Origin: a bacterium
Lineage (GTDB): Bacteria; Hinthialibacterota; Hinthialibacteria; Hinthialibacterales; Hinthialibacteraceae
Assembly (NCBI GenBank): GCA_016125385.1
Contig: WGLV01000026.1
Coordinates: 39,809-103,808 of the forward strand
DNA: 64,000 nucleotides
Direction of reading: 5' to 3'
Both the position numbers and the translations under genes were made by a program. Below the pieces are notes generated by a model, which saw only the letters and a list, made by a program, of their open reading frames with translations, searched no databases and had not been told where the DNA came from. Of this stretch, positions 16,292-24,630 are shown in pieces; positions within the stretch are counted from its first letter, which is position 1, and each line of letters opens with the position of its first letter.

Positions 16292-16606
16292 TCAGCCGGT
16301 GACGATCTCCACCACGCGAATGCGGGTGAAATCCTGACGATGGCCTTTTTTGCGCCGGTAATTCTTGCGGCGCTTCAGTTTGAAAACGATCACTTTCTTA
16401 CCGCGATCGTGCGCCATCACCTTGGCCTTCACCGCCGCGTTGGCCACGGTGGGTTTGCCGATCTGAAGATTTTCGCCGTCGCGAATCAACAGAACCTGAT
16501 CCAGCAGAATCTCTTCGCCCGCGTCGGCTTTCAGTTTTTCCACTTCCAGAATGTCACCGGGCGAAACCTGAAATTGTTTCCCGCCGGTTTGAACGATTGC
16601 GTACAT
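16292..16606 (-). CDS. rplU: 50S ribosomal protein L21
   Basis: 104 residues: M-Y-A-I-V-Q-T-G-G-K-Q-F-Q-V at the start and K-R-R-K-N-Y-R-R-K-K-G-H-R-Q near 75-90 are L21 signatures. It binds 23S rRNA in the large subunit. The ATG at 16606 is chosen because GGAGG stands 9 nt upstream; an ATG at 16615 would abut that site. rpmA (L27), its near-universal partner, does not follow; a strong terminator does. Confidence 0.96.
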   Translation of the reverse strand: MYAIVQTGGKQFQVSPGDILEVEKLKADAGEEILLDQVLLIRDGENLQIGKPTVANAAVKAKVMAHDRGKKVIVFKLKRRKNYRRKKGHRQDFTRIRVVEIVTG

Positions 16607-16798
16607 TATACTCATCCTCCATGGGAGAAATTCCGTCAGTCAGAGAGGCAGGTCCGCCGGATCCGCCGGGAGCCGGTTGGGACCGCGTCGCGCGAGCCGC
16701 GCCTTATCCTGTTGACAAACGCCCTAAATCGTAGCCTCAACCCGGCGCACGCGCAATCCTCCCGAAACTCGGGCAGCGCATGGCGTTCGATTGATTTT

Positions 16799-17398
16799 TC
16801 ACTCGGGCGCGCGGCGCAGAGGCCGTTGTTTCTGCTGAATAAAAAAGCCGATGAAACACAGCGGCAGAAACAGGATGGGCGCCAGCGCGTTGGCGATCAG
16901 ATAAGCCCCGGTACAGGCGGTCAGCAATATAACGACGTGTTTTTCGAGATAAAGAAACAGCAGCGCCCCCAACAGCGCGAACGCCGCCGGCCAGACGTTG
17001 CCCAGAGTCTTGTCGAGCGGCTCAAGCAGCCCCACCTGGGCAAAAAAGCCGCGTAACAGAGCCATCTGGCTTTCATCGGTATACAGCACGTACATCAGCC
17101 CCGCCAGCACGCCGACGAATACCATCACGCGGAACATCCGCTTGACCAGCAGAACCCCGATCACGCCGAACACAATGCTGAACAGCACGATAACATAAAT
17201 GTTATCAGGCATATACTGCGCGGGGTCCATCTCGAATACGGGCAGAATCGACTGGAGCAGGTTGTAAAAGCTGTATCCGAACAGAAAACCAAGCAGAAAC
17301 CCAACTGCGTTCATGCCAAACCGGAACAGAACCCAGCCGAATGCGAACAGAGCGACGCCCAATGAAAGCTGATAGTAAAAATTCGGATCGGTTACCAT
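16799..17398 (-). CDS. Multi-pass membrane protein, TM7S3/TM198-like (DUF4203-type)
   Basis: About 199 residues with seven hydrophobic stretches spread over the whole length. Gly/Phe-rich helix pairs such as N-A-V-G-F-L-L-G-F-L-F-G-Y near 25-40 resemble the DUF4203 (TM7S3/TM198) group, but this is a soft match. The start at 17398 has AGGAA 5 nt upstream. It is followed upstream on the strand by a short gap to the TPR gene. No function is assigned. Confidence 0.6.
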   Translation of the reverse strand: MVTDPNFYYQLSLGVALFAFGWVLFRFGMNAVGFLLGFLFGYSFYNLLQSILPVFEMDPAQYMPDNIYVIVLFSIVFGVIGVLLVKRMFRVMVFVGVLAGLMYVLYTDESQMALLRGFFAQVGLLEPLDKTLGNVWPAAFALLGALLFLYLEKHVVILLTACTGAYLIANALAPILFLPLCFIGFFIQQKQRPLRRAPE

Positions 17399-17491
17399 AT
17401 TTCCTGTTAAATCAATGAATTTCAGATACACGGCGCGGCTCGCCGCATGGAATTGACAACTTGAGTGTATCGCGGGGAATAGACAAACGTC

Positions 17492-18862
17492 TCAGGATTC
17501 CACGTGTTCCGCTAGCCGTTCGAGCACGTCGGAACATTCCCGATCGGCGGGATTCAGGGCCGCCGCCGCCCGGTAACAATCATACGCGCCTTCATAATCT
17601 TTTAAATGCGCGCGAACGGCGCCCAGCAGTTTAAGCGCCTCAAAATGATCGGGCGCGGTTTTCAGACAGGTCATCAGCGGATCGAGCGCCTCTTCAAAGC
17701 GCTCTTCCTTGACCGCGATGGCGGCTTTGACGAGCAGCGTCTCAGGGCAGTCGGGGTTGCTCTGATCGGCGCGCTTGATAAATTCCTTCACTTTTTTCGA
17801 GTCGTTATATTCATACGCCAACAGCGCCAGATAGGCGTAGGGCCGTGGGTTGGCGCGGTCCAGTTTAAGCGCGCGCACAAAATACTCGCGCGCCTCGTTA
17901 TGATAACCGGTCATCTGGCAGGCGACGCCCATCTCCACCAGCGCTTCTTCATACTCGTCATCGATCTGCAGCGCCTCGTTGAGGTAGTGCATGGCGTCTT
18001 CATAGCGCCCCATGCGGTTGAACGACATCCCCAGATTGAACAACACCCGGATATCGGGCTCATGGCTGCGCAGAAATGAAATGAAGACGTCATGAGCGCG
18101 CTTGTAGAGCCCCTTGCGGGTGAACGCGAGGCCCAGCAGCAGGGTCGCTTCGCGTTCGACGCCCTTGTGGTTACGGATATCCATCAGGCGCACGATGGCC
18201 TGATCGTAATCGCCGGATGAAAACAGGTTGGCGGCGATGACGAGCTCTTCGCGAGCCTCCTGTTCGGGCGTCCGGGTGTGGGTGTCGGCGCCCTTGTTCT
18301 CCAGCGCGCGGATGCAGGCGTCGATGCCGCGTTTGGCCGATTCGTAGTTTGAATCGATCTCAAGGCACTGTTCGAAATAATTCTGCGCCTTGGAAAACTT
18401 TTTCTGTTTGCGCAACACGTCGCCCGCCATGAAGTAAAACGCGGCGTTGTCGGGCATGGCTTTGACGCCCGCTTCCGCCGCGCGCAACGCCTTGCCGAGT
18501 TTATGCTGGCGCTGGTAGAGGCGCACGAGTTCGGTGCGCGTTTTGACGTCGCGCGGGTTCAGCTTAAGCGCCTTTTGAAACATCTTTTCGCCGCGCCGCT
18601 CGTCGCCCGACTTGATCAGCGTCCGCCCGAACGAACACAGAATCTCCAGATCGTTCGGCGTCAGTTTCAGCAACTTGTCATACATGGAGAGCGCGTCGGG
18701 AAAGCGTTCGAGTTCGTCGTAGATGCGCGCGATCGTGTAATACACGTCGGGAAACTCGGGCTGTTCGATCAGCGCTTTTTTGAGGGAGACAAGGGCCTGT
18801 TCGTAGTGGCCGCCTGAGTAGAGTTCCAGGCCGGATTTATAAAATTGTACGAACATGCTCAT
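17492..18862 (-). CDS. Tetratricopeptide repeat protein
   Basis: 456 residues built almost wholly of TPR units of about 34 residues, perhaps 11-12 in all. Examples are G-H-Y-E-Q-A-L-V-S-L-K-K-A-L near 17, G-D-Y-D-Q-A-I-V-R-L near 216, and Y-N-E/H-N-E-A-R-E-Y-F-V-R-A-L-K-L-D-R-A-N near 315. There is no signal peptide or membrane helix, so it is probably a cytosolic scaffold. A linker near residues 190-205 splits the array in two. It starts 39 bp after the tRNA on the same strand. The partner is unknown. Confidence 0.85.
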   Translation of the reverse strand: MSMFVQFYKSGLELYSGGHYEQALVSLKKALIEQPEFPDVYYTIARIYDELERFPDALSMYDKLLKLTPNDLEILCSFGRTLIKSGDERRGEKMFQKALKLNPRDVKTRTELVRLYQRQHKLGKALRAAEAGVKAMPDNAAFYFMAGDVLRKQKKFSKAQNYFEQCLEIDSNYESAKRGIDACIRALENKGADTHTRTPEQEAREELVIAANLFSSGDYDQAIVRLMDIRNHKGVEREATLLLGLAFTRKGLYKRAHDVFISFLRSHEPDIRVLFNLGMSFNRMGRYEDAMHYLNEALQIDDEYEEALVEMGVACQMTGYHNEAREYFVRALKLDRANPRPYAYLALLAYEYNDSKKVKEFIKRADQSNPDCPETLLVKAAIAVKEERFEEALDPLMTCLKTAPDHFEALKLLGAVRAHLKDYEGAYDCYRAAAALNPADRECSDVLERLAEHVES

Positions 18863-18900
18863 GGGAGGAGCCGCATTCGCCTCAAGGGGCGAGAAAAGAA

Positions 18901-18974
18901 TGGGCGATACTGGATTCGAACCAGTGGCCTCCAGTTTGTGATACTGGCGCTCTAACCAACTGAGCTAATCGCCC
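18901..18974 (-). tRNA. tRNA-Val (CAC)
   Basis: On the minus strand the cloverleaf closes fully: acceptor GGGCGAT with ATCGCCC, D-stem GCTC/GAGC, anticodon stem CCAGT/ACTGG around loop ATCACAA (anticodon CAC, codon GTG), and T-stem ACTGG/CCAGT around TTCGAAT. The discriminator base is A. CCA is not encoded. It lies 77 bp after prfB. Confidence 0.96.
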
Positions 18975-19051
18975 TTTCGCGTGTTCTCATTATTGCTTTG
19001 ACCCGGCGCAAGTCAAGCCGTTTTCGCCTGATTCACTCTGAAAACGGCGGC

Positions 19052-20189
19052 TTATTCGGGCAGGTCGGCCGACTTGGGCTTCAGGTCGCCGCCCGCCAGC
19101 GAGGCCCGCAGCCAGGCGTCGATAAATTCGTCGAGATCGCCGTCCATCACGTTTTGAATATCGCCCCGCTCATACCCGGTACGGTGATCCTTGATGAGGT
19201 TATACGGATGAAAAACGTAAGAGCGAATCTGGTTTCCCCACGCGATGTTGCGCTTTTCGCCCGAGATTTCGCTGATTTTTTCAGCCTGTTCGTCCTGCAT
19301 GATCTCGTAAAGCCGCGCCCGCAGAATCTTCATGGCGGTTTCGCGGTTCTGACGCTGAGAGCGCTCGTTCTGACAGGTCACCACGATGCCGGTGGGCAGG
19401 TGAGTGATGCGGATCGCCGAATCGGTCACGTTGACGTGCTGGCCGCCGGCTCCGGATGAACGATAGGTATCGACGCGCAGATCGTTGGGGTTGATGTCGA
19501 GTTCGATGTCGTCTTCAAGCTCGGGCAGAATATGCACCGCCGCGAACGAGGTATGCCGCCGCTTGTTGGCGTCGAACGGCGAGATGCGCACCAGGCGGTG
19601 GATGCCCGATTCCGGCTTGAGATAACCGAAAGTACGGTCGCCGATCACGTGGATGGTGGCGTTTTTGATGCCCGCCTCTTCACCGTCCTGCAGGTCGATG
19701 ACCTCGGTTTTCCAACCGCGCCGCTCGGCGAATCTCAAATACATGCGCAGCAGCATCGAAGCCCAGTCGCACGACTCGGTGCCGCCCGCGCCGGGATGAA
19801 TGTTGAGATAACAGTGCGCCTCGTCATGCTCGCCGTTCAGCGTGCATTGCAGCTCGAACCGATTGAGTTGTTCGAGCACCTCCTGACATTCCGCCTGCAG
19901 TTCATCGTTCTGTGAATCGTCGCCTTCTTCTTCAGCCATTTCGGCCAGTTCAACCAGGTCGCTGATCCGCGAACGCAGACGGTCGTAGGGTTCCAGAATA
20001 TCCTTGAGGCGTTTGACGGATTTGCCGTGTTCCTGCGCTTTCTGGGGATTGTCCCAGAAGCCGGGGACGTTCATCTCTTCTTCCAGCCGCCGGATTTCAG
20101 CGCGTTTGGCTTCAACGTCAAAGAAACCTCCCGAGCTCTTCGAGGCGTTTTTTTTCGCTTTTGACTTCATGCATCAATTCGTCAAACAT
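19052..20189 (-). CDS. prfB: Peptide chain release factor RF2 with programmed +1 frameshift
   Basis: The gene starts at the ATG at 20189 (M-F-D-E-L-M-H-E-V-K-S-E-K-K-R-L). After 23 codons the frame meets an in-frame UGA at 20118-20120 in the sequence CUU-UGA-C; a +1 slip continues as D-V-E-A-K-R-A-E-I to give about 378 residues. S-P-F (stop-codon reader, in R-I-S-P-F-D-A-N) and the catalytic G-G-Q (S-S-G-A-G-G-Q-H-V-N-V) are present. RF2 releases peptides at UGA and UAA, so the slip senses RF2 levels. An ATG at 20170 in the downstream frame is an artefact of the split. Confidence 0.96.
20117..20132 (-). promoter_or_regulatory. RF2 programmed frameshift site
   Basis: Minus strand reads GGGAGG-TTT-CTT-TGA-C. 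An internal Shine-Dalgarno element (20127-20132) lies 3 nt before the CUU slip codon (20121-20123), which is followed by UGA (20118-20120) and C. This is the standard spacing for stimulation of the +1 shift. Confidence 0.95.
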
Positions 20190-20384
20190 AATGACTCCAA
20201 TCGTTGATCATCCGGCCCGCCGGCCAGGAGAATCCCGTTCATGAGAGAATTGTTCGTGCGTGAATCGCACAACTTATGGTATAGTACCGTGAAGCGATTC
20301 GACGCCGAACCGGCGGCGCGCTGTTTCATACCGTTTTATCCATTCCTGCGCGCGGACTCCGCGTCTGATACGGATTAAGGGAAT

Positions 20385-21185
20385 ATGGGGCTTCATATCT
20401 ACCCGGTAACGATCAAGCAGATTTCTCCGCCGATTCATGGGCTGCTCGCCCGTCCAGACAAAGTCGATCGCACCCTGCCGACGCTGATTTATTATCACGG
20501 CCTGTCGGGCACGCGCAACCAGGCGTTTCAGGAACGCTACATGGAGTTGGCGGAAGCGCTGATGGATCTGGGCTGCAACCTGCTCGCGGTCGACTTGCGC
20601 GGTCATGGCGAACGCCGCGCCGACCGCCAGATGCCCGCGGTCGAGTGTTTCATCAAACTGTTGTCCGACCGGAAGAACAACCCGTTCGACGGCGCGCTGG
20701 AAGACGCCAAACGGACGGTCGACTTCGCCATCGAACGCAAAATCGCCCACCCGTCGCACATCGGGGTGATCGGGCTGTCGTGGGGAGGCATGCACGTCCT
20801 GTACGCGCTGAAGGCCGAACGCCGCATCCGCTGCGGCGTCGCGCTGCTGCCGGTCTGCAAGATCGCCTCGCTGCAGGAATTCAGACCCTTCAAGGACAAT
20901 GCGCTGATCCAGCAATACGAGCCGCTGACCTTCGCGACGGGAATCGCCCCCAAACCATTATTGATCGTATCCGGCGAAAAAGACAAACGCGCCGACCCCG
21001 CCTTTACCGCCGAGTATTATCAGCAACTCATGCCCGAGTATGAAAAATTGAACAAACAGGATCGTCTGGCGTACGCGATGTTGCTCGACGCCAGCCACGC
21101 CTACGATTCGCGCATGACCGATATGACCATCGGCTGGCTCAAGGAATACCTCATGCCCGAAGACGAAAAACCCTCCATTGTGTAA
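20385..21185 (+). CDS. Alpha/beta hydrolase (dienelactone hydrolase-like)
   Basis: 266 residues without a signal peptide. The strand order fits the fold: Y-Y-H-G-L-S-G-T-R-N near 37-46 (oxyanion HG motif), V-D-L-R-G-H-G-E near 70-77, nucleophile elbow G-L-S-W-G-G near 128-133, acid region V-S-G-E-K-D-K-R-A-D-P near 195-205 and the catalytic His in D-A-S-H-A-Y-D near 240. It is likely a cytosolic serine hydrolase; substrate unknown. It stands alone between divergent prfB and the toxin-antitoxin locus. Confidence 0.83.
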   Translation: MGLHIYPVTIKQISPPIHGLLARPDKVDRTLPTLIYYHGLSGTRNQAFQERYMELAEALMDLGCNLLAVDLRGHGERRADRQMPAVECFIKLLSDRKNNPFDGALEDAKRTVDFAIERKIAHPSHIGVIGLSWGGMHVLYALKAERRIRCGVALLPVCKIASLQEFRPFKDNALIQQYEPLTFATGIAPKPLLIVSGEKDKRADPAFTAEYYQQLMPEYEKLNKQDRLAYAMLLDASHAYDSRMTDMTIGWLKEYLMPEDEKPSIV

Positions 21186-21217
21186 GGAGGGAGGGGCTTG
21201 CACACAGCGCAAAAAAA

Positions 21218-21234
21218 GTTACCATAAAGGTAAC
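21218..21234 (+). promoter_or_regulatory. Palindromic operator before the higB-like toxin
   Basis: GTTACC (21218-21223), ATAAA, GGTAAC (21229-21234): a perfect inverted repeat ending 5 bp before the toxin ATG. It lies in the probable -10 region, with TTGCAC at 21198-21203 as a possible -35. Autorepression by the downstream HTH antitoxin is expected. Confidence 0.55.
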
Positions 21235-21239
21235 GAAAA

Positions 21240-21566
21240 ATGAAAATCACATTTTCATCAGCCAAACTCGCAAAAATCTTTAATTCTAATTCAAAAATGC
21301 AGCGTGAGTTCGGAGCGGATATCGCCAAGAAACTTTGCATTCGGATGACGGTTTTAGCTGCTGCAAGCAACATGATGGAAATTCCTACTCATTTTCAATG
21401 TCATCCATTGCATGGCGCTGCCACAAGATACGCGATTAGTATCACGGGGAATTACCGGCTGGTGTTTGCGCCGAATCATTCACCGCTCCCGCAAAAAGAC
21501 GATGGCGGTATCGATCTAGCTCTTGTAACAAAAATCACCGTCATCGAAGTCGTCGATTATCATTAG
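21240..21566 (+). CDS. RelE/HigB-like toxin
   Basis: 108 residues with the HigB plan: basic N-terminal helices (K-L-A-K-I-F-N near 10, F-G-A-D-I-A-K-K-L near 24-32), a P-x-x-F-Q-C-H-P-L-H-G segment near 48-58, then R-Y-A-I-S-I-T-G-N-Y-R-L-V-F near 62-76 and the last strand I-T-V-I-E-V-V-D-Y-H. Such toxins are ribosome-dependent mRNA nucleases. The gene is AT-rich compared with its neighbours. The antitoxin starts 21 bp downstream (toxin-first order, as in higBA). Confidence 0.82.
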   Translation: MKITFSSAKLAKIFNSNSKMQREFGADIAKKLCIRMTVLAAASNMMEIPTHFQCHPLHGAATRYAISITGNYRLVFAPNHSPLPQKDDGGIDLALVTKITVIEVVDYH

Positions 21567-21587
21567 ACGCAAGGTCGGAGTAAAACC

Positions 21588-22667
21588 ATGACTAGTAAAC
21601 AATATGCATATCAGCCCGATTACGCAGTACCACCGGGATGGTTGATCGAAGAGATCCTTGAAGAACGTGGTTGGAAACAAGCTGATTTAGCCAAGCGATG
21701 CGACTCGACTCCAAAACACATCAGCGAAATCGTTCAGGGGAAAGCTCCGATCAGTCCGGCAACGGCGATTCAATTTGAACGAATTCTGGGAATATCGGCG
21801 TCTTTGCTGTCTACGATGGAAACAAAGTACCAACTCGCCTCCGCAAAAGCCGCAGATAGAGAAAAACTGAAAAAGCAAAAAGATTGGGTCACGGGCTTTA
21901 AAATCGACTTACTCGTCAAGCAAGGTTATATTGATCCAGCCTGCGATGTTGAGGGAAAAGCCGATGCATTGCTTCATTTCTTTGGATTTGGCAGCATTGA
22001 GGCTTGGGAGAACAAATACAACTCACTACCGATTCACTTCCGGACGCCGCAGAATAACATCACTAACATAAAAGATTTGGCGATCTGGCTGCGAATTGGC
22101 GAGAGGGAAGCGCTCAAAACATCATTAACCCCGTTTGATCCATCAAGATTCAAACAAACATTACAAAATTTACGCGGCCTCACAGTTCTTCCGTATGATG
22201 AATTCATCCCTCGAATAAGAGAACAATGCGCCGCCACCGGCGTATTCATGGCGGTTACACCCCCTATTGGCAAAAATTCTCTTTATGGAGCCGTTCACTG
22301 GATAAATTCAAAAATGCCTATTATTCAACTAACGATGCGTTATAAAAGCAACGATCAATTCTGGTTTACTTTCTTTCATGAAGCCGCTCATATTTTGTTT
22401 CATTCCAAAAAAGCGATTTTTATTGACTCGCTCGATTCAGACCAATCAAGTATAGAAGAGGAAGCAAATGCCTTTGCGGCGGATATCCTGATCCCAAAAC
22501 GAAAATGGAACGAATTCACATCATCCGGCGATTTTTCAAAAGACAGCATTTCGTTTTTCGCGAATGAAATCAAAATCGCACCGGGAATTGTGGTGGGCCG
22601 GCTACAACACGAAGGCATGATTCCTTACAATCGCTTTAACAATATGAAGGTTAAAATCCAAAGATAG
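21588..22667 (+). CDS. HigA-type HTH antitoxin fused to an ImmA/IrrE-like metallopeptidase domain
   Basis: 359 residues. An XRE-type helix-turn-helix covers about 15-80 (G-W-K-Q-A-D-L-A-K-R-C, S-T-P-K-H-I-S-E-I-V-Q-G-K-A-P-I-S). The C-terminal half has a zinc-peptidase motif H-E-A-A-H-I-L-F-H from residue 264 (H264, E265, H268), followed by E-E-E-A-N-A-F-A-A-D-I-L-I-P, the ImmA/IrrE pattern. The HTH would neutralise the toxin and repress the operon; the peptidase may sense or cleave a regulator. Base use is AT-rich, unlike the flanks, which suggests recent transfer. Confidence 0.87.
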   Translation: MTSKQYAYQPDYAVPPGWLIEEILEERGWKQADLAKRCDSTPKHISEIVQGKAPISPATAIQFERILGISASLLSTMETKYQLASAKAADREKLKKQKDWVTGFKIDLLVKQGYIDPACDVEGKADALLHFFGFGSIEAWENKYNSLPIHFRTPQNNITNIKDLAIWLRIGEREALKTSLTPFDPSRFKQTLQNLRGLTVLPYDEFIPRIREQCAATGVFMAVTPPIGKNSLYGAVHWINSKMPIIQLTMRYKSNDQFWFTFFHEAAHILFHSKKAIFIDSLDSDQSSIEEEANAFAADILIPKRKWNEFTSSGDFSKDSISFFANEIKIAPGIVVGRLQHEGMIPYNRFNNMKVKIQR

Positions 22668-22679
22668 CCATCCCCGTTT

Positions 22680-24332
22680 TCAGCTGATTTGGACAGGGCA
22701 TTCTCCAGCGGGAACCCGCCCGCCGTATAGAACCTCGGCGGCGGCTTCGGCCATCGAATCGAAATAGCCATACCCGCAGAGCACCGCGGCCGCGTTCGGA
22801 AACCGGCTCGCGAGATAAGGCCCGCCAAACAGAACGATCGCCACCGGCTTTCCCGATGCGATCGCTTCATCGATCAGGCCAGCCATCGGCTCGGGCAGGT
22901 CGACGGTTCCCTTTTCTGGCATGACGTTAATCACCACGCCAAACACGGCCGCGGCGGATTCATCGATGGCCTCGCGCGCGCTCTGATACACTTCGGCCGC
23001 GCTCTCGGGCAACAACGTGATCCCCTCCACGTCATTGGCTCGCGTCTCGATCGCCTCAAAAAATTCCTCGCCCATGTCGCTGTATTCATCTACTGTATCA
23101 AACAGCGCGATCGCCGCCGTCCGGTTCATTGGCTGGAGCGGGAACACGCCGTCCCGATGCGAAAGCAGCGTCATCGCGTCGCGGCAGATCGCCTCGCTGA
23201 CGTCGAGCCCCTCGCATGAAGTCAGCAGTTCATACACGGCGTCGACGTCGGCACGCTGGCCTTCATTCAGATGAAACCGCGCTTTGAGCGCCAAGATGCG
23301 GCGAATCGATTCATCCACGCGCTGTTCTGAAATACGGCCCGAGTCGATCGCCTGAAACACGCCGTCATACGCGGCTTCGAGATCGGGCGGCATCAACACC
23401 AGGTCGACGCCCGCTTCCAGCGCCAGCACGGCGGCTTCGGCGGGTTCGTACATCGTCGTGATTCCCCCCATCAGCATGGCGTCGGTAATCACCACGCCGT
23501 CAAAACCCAACTCGCCGCGCAGTACCTCGCCAATCACGCGCGGCGATACCGTGGCGGGCCGGCGTTCGCGATCGAGCGCGGGCGCGGCGATGTGCGCGGT
23601 CATGATCGCCGCCAGCTCGCCGTCTTCAATCAAAGCGCGATACGGCGCCAGTTCGACGGCGTCGAGCCGCGCCCGATCGTGTTCGATCACGCACAGTTCC
23701 ACGTGGCTGTCGTTCGAGGTGTCGCCATGACCGGGAAAATGTTTGGCGCAGGCGATCACGCCGCCCTTGTGATACCCATGCACGGCATGGCGAGCCAACC
23801 GGGCGACCTGAGCGGGGTCTTCACCGTAAGAGCGCGTATTGACGATGGGGTTGTCCGGGTTGCAATTGACGTCAAGCACCGGCGCGAAGATCCAGTTGAC
23901 GCCCAGCGCGCGCGCCTCGCGCGCGGCGTGATAGGCGGCGAGATAGGCGTATTCATCCTTCCCGGCGGCGCCGATCGCCATCGCGGGGGGAAACAGCGTA
24001 CACCCCGGCGCGATGGTTCCATTCAGCCCGCCGCCCGCGCCCGCCTCCATGTCGGCGGCGATCAGCAGGGGCGTGGCGGAGTGGCTCTGCATCAGGTTGA
24101 TCAGCAGCGGGGTTGAATCGATGTAGTGACGATTGAGGTAATAGCCGCCCGGCGCGTATTTCGCGATCTCATCGCGGATACGGATCGCGTATTCCTCGAT
24201 CTGTTCTTCGGCGTTGAGCCGGTCGGGCATCAGAAACGGGCAGAACAACTGCCCGGCCTTCTGGCGCGGAGTCATCACGGCGAGGGTCTCATCGATCCAA
24301 CGCGATTGTTCAGCGGTCAGGGGTTGTGTCAT
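22680..24332 (-). CDS. nagZ: Beta-N-acetylhexosaminidase, glycoside hydrolase family 3 (NagZ-like)
   Basis: 550 residues. The GH3 barrel holds the NagZ signature K-H-F-P-G-H-G-D-T-S-N-D-S-H near 196-209, whose His acts as acid/base, and the nucleophile Asp in V-V-I-T-D-A-M-L-M-G-G near 287. A C-terminal alpha/beta sandwich domain (about 370-550) makes this the two-domain form. It removes N-acetylglucosamine from peptidoglycan or chitin fragments. No signal peptide is evident. It lies 40 bp after the small membrane gene and follows a symporter, which suggests that imported sugars are processed. Confidence 0.9.
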   Translation of the reverse strand: MTQPLTAEQSRWIDETLAVMTPRQKAGQLFCPFLMPDRLNAEEQIEEYAIRIRDEIAKYAPGGYYLNRHYIDSTPLLINLMQSHSATPLLIAADMEAGAGGGLNGTIAPGCTLFPPAMAIGAAGKDEYAYLAAYHAAREARALGVNWIFAPVLDVNCNPDNPIVNTRSYGEDPAQVARLARHAVHGYHKGGVIACAKHFPGHGDTSNDSHVELCVIEHDRARLDAVELAPYRALIEDGELAAIMTAHIAAPALDRERRPATVSPRVIGEVLRGELGFDGVVITDAMLMGGITTMYEPAEAAVLALEAGVDLVLMPPDLEAAYDGVFQAIDSGRISEQRVDESIRRILALKARFHLNEGQRADVDAVYELLTSCEGLDVSEAICRDAMTLLSHRDGVFPLQPMNRTAAIALFDTVDEYSDMGEEFFEAIETRANDVEGITLLPESAAEVYQSAREAIDESAAAVFGVVINVMPEKGTVDLPEPMAGLIDEAIASGKPVAIVLFGGPYLASRFPNAAAVLCGYGYFDSMAEAAAEVLYGGRVPAGECPVQIS

Positions 24333-24372
24333 GGCGCGCCTTTCAGGGCTTTCACCGAACGAGATCAGCCGG

Positions 24373-24630
24373 TCAGAATATCAGATAGATGATAATCATA
24401 CCGACCATCGACGCGGTGGCGTAGATGCGCAGATCGACGGGTTTCTTGCGCCCGGGAACCGGCCCCACCATTTCTTCACGCGGCAGCAGCCATACCCAGG
24501 CGATCAGAATCGCGAAATACAGAATGAAACACCCCTTCGCCATCCACATGGGGATCAACAGGGCGAACTGGCGAAGCGCTTCACCCGGAACCGCGAGTAT
24601 TGAGGCGATGGCGTTAGCGATCGTGGTCAT
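24373..24630 (-). CDS. Small two-helix membrane protein linked to the symporter
   Basis: 85 residues with a hydrophobic segment near 20-48 (L-L-I-P-M-W-M-A-K-G-C-F-I-L-Y-F), a polar loop with L-P-R-E-E-M-V-G-P-V-P-G-R-K-K-P, and a second helix at the C-terminus. Its ATG overlaps the symporter stop (ATGA, 24627-24630), so the two are probably translated together. No family is recognised; it may be an accessory subunit of the transporter. Confidence 0.7.
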   Translation of the reverse strand: MTTIANAIASILAVPGEALRQFALLIPMWMAKGCFILYFAILIAWVWLLPREEMVGPVPGRKKPVDLRIYATASMVGMIIIYLIF

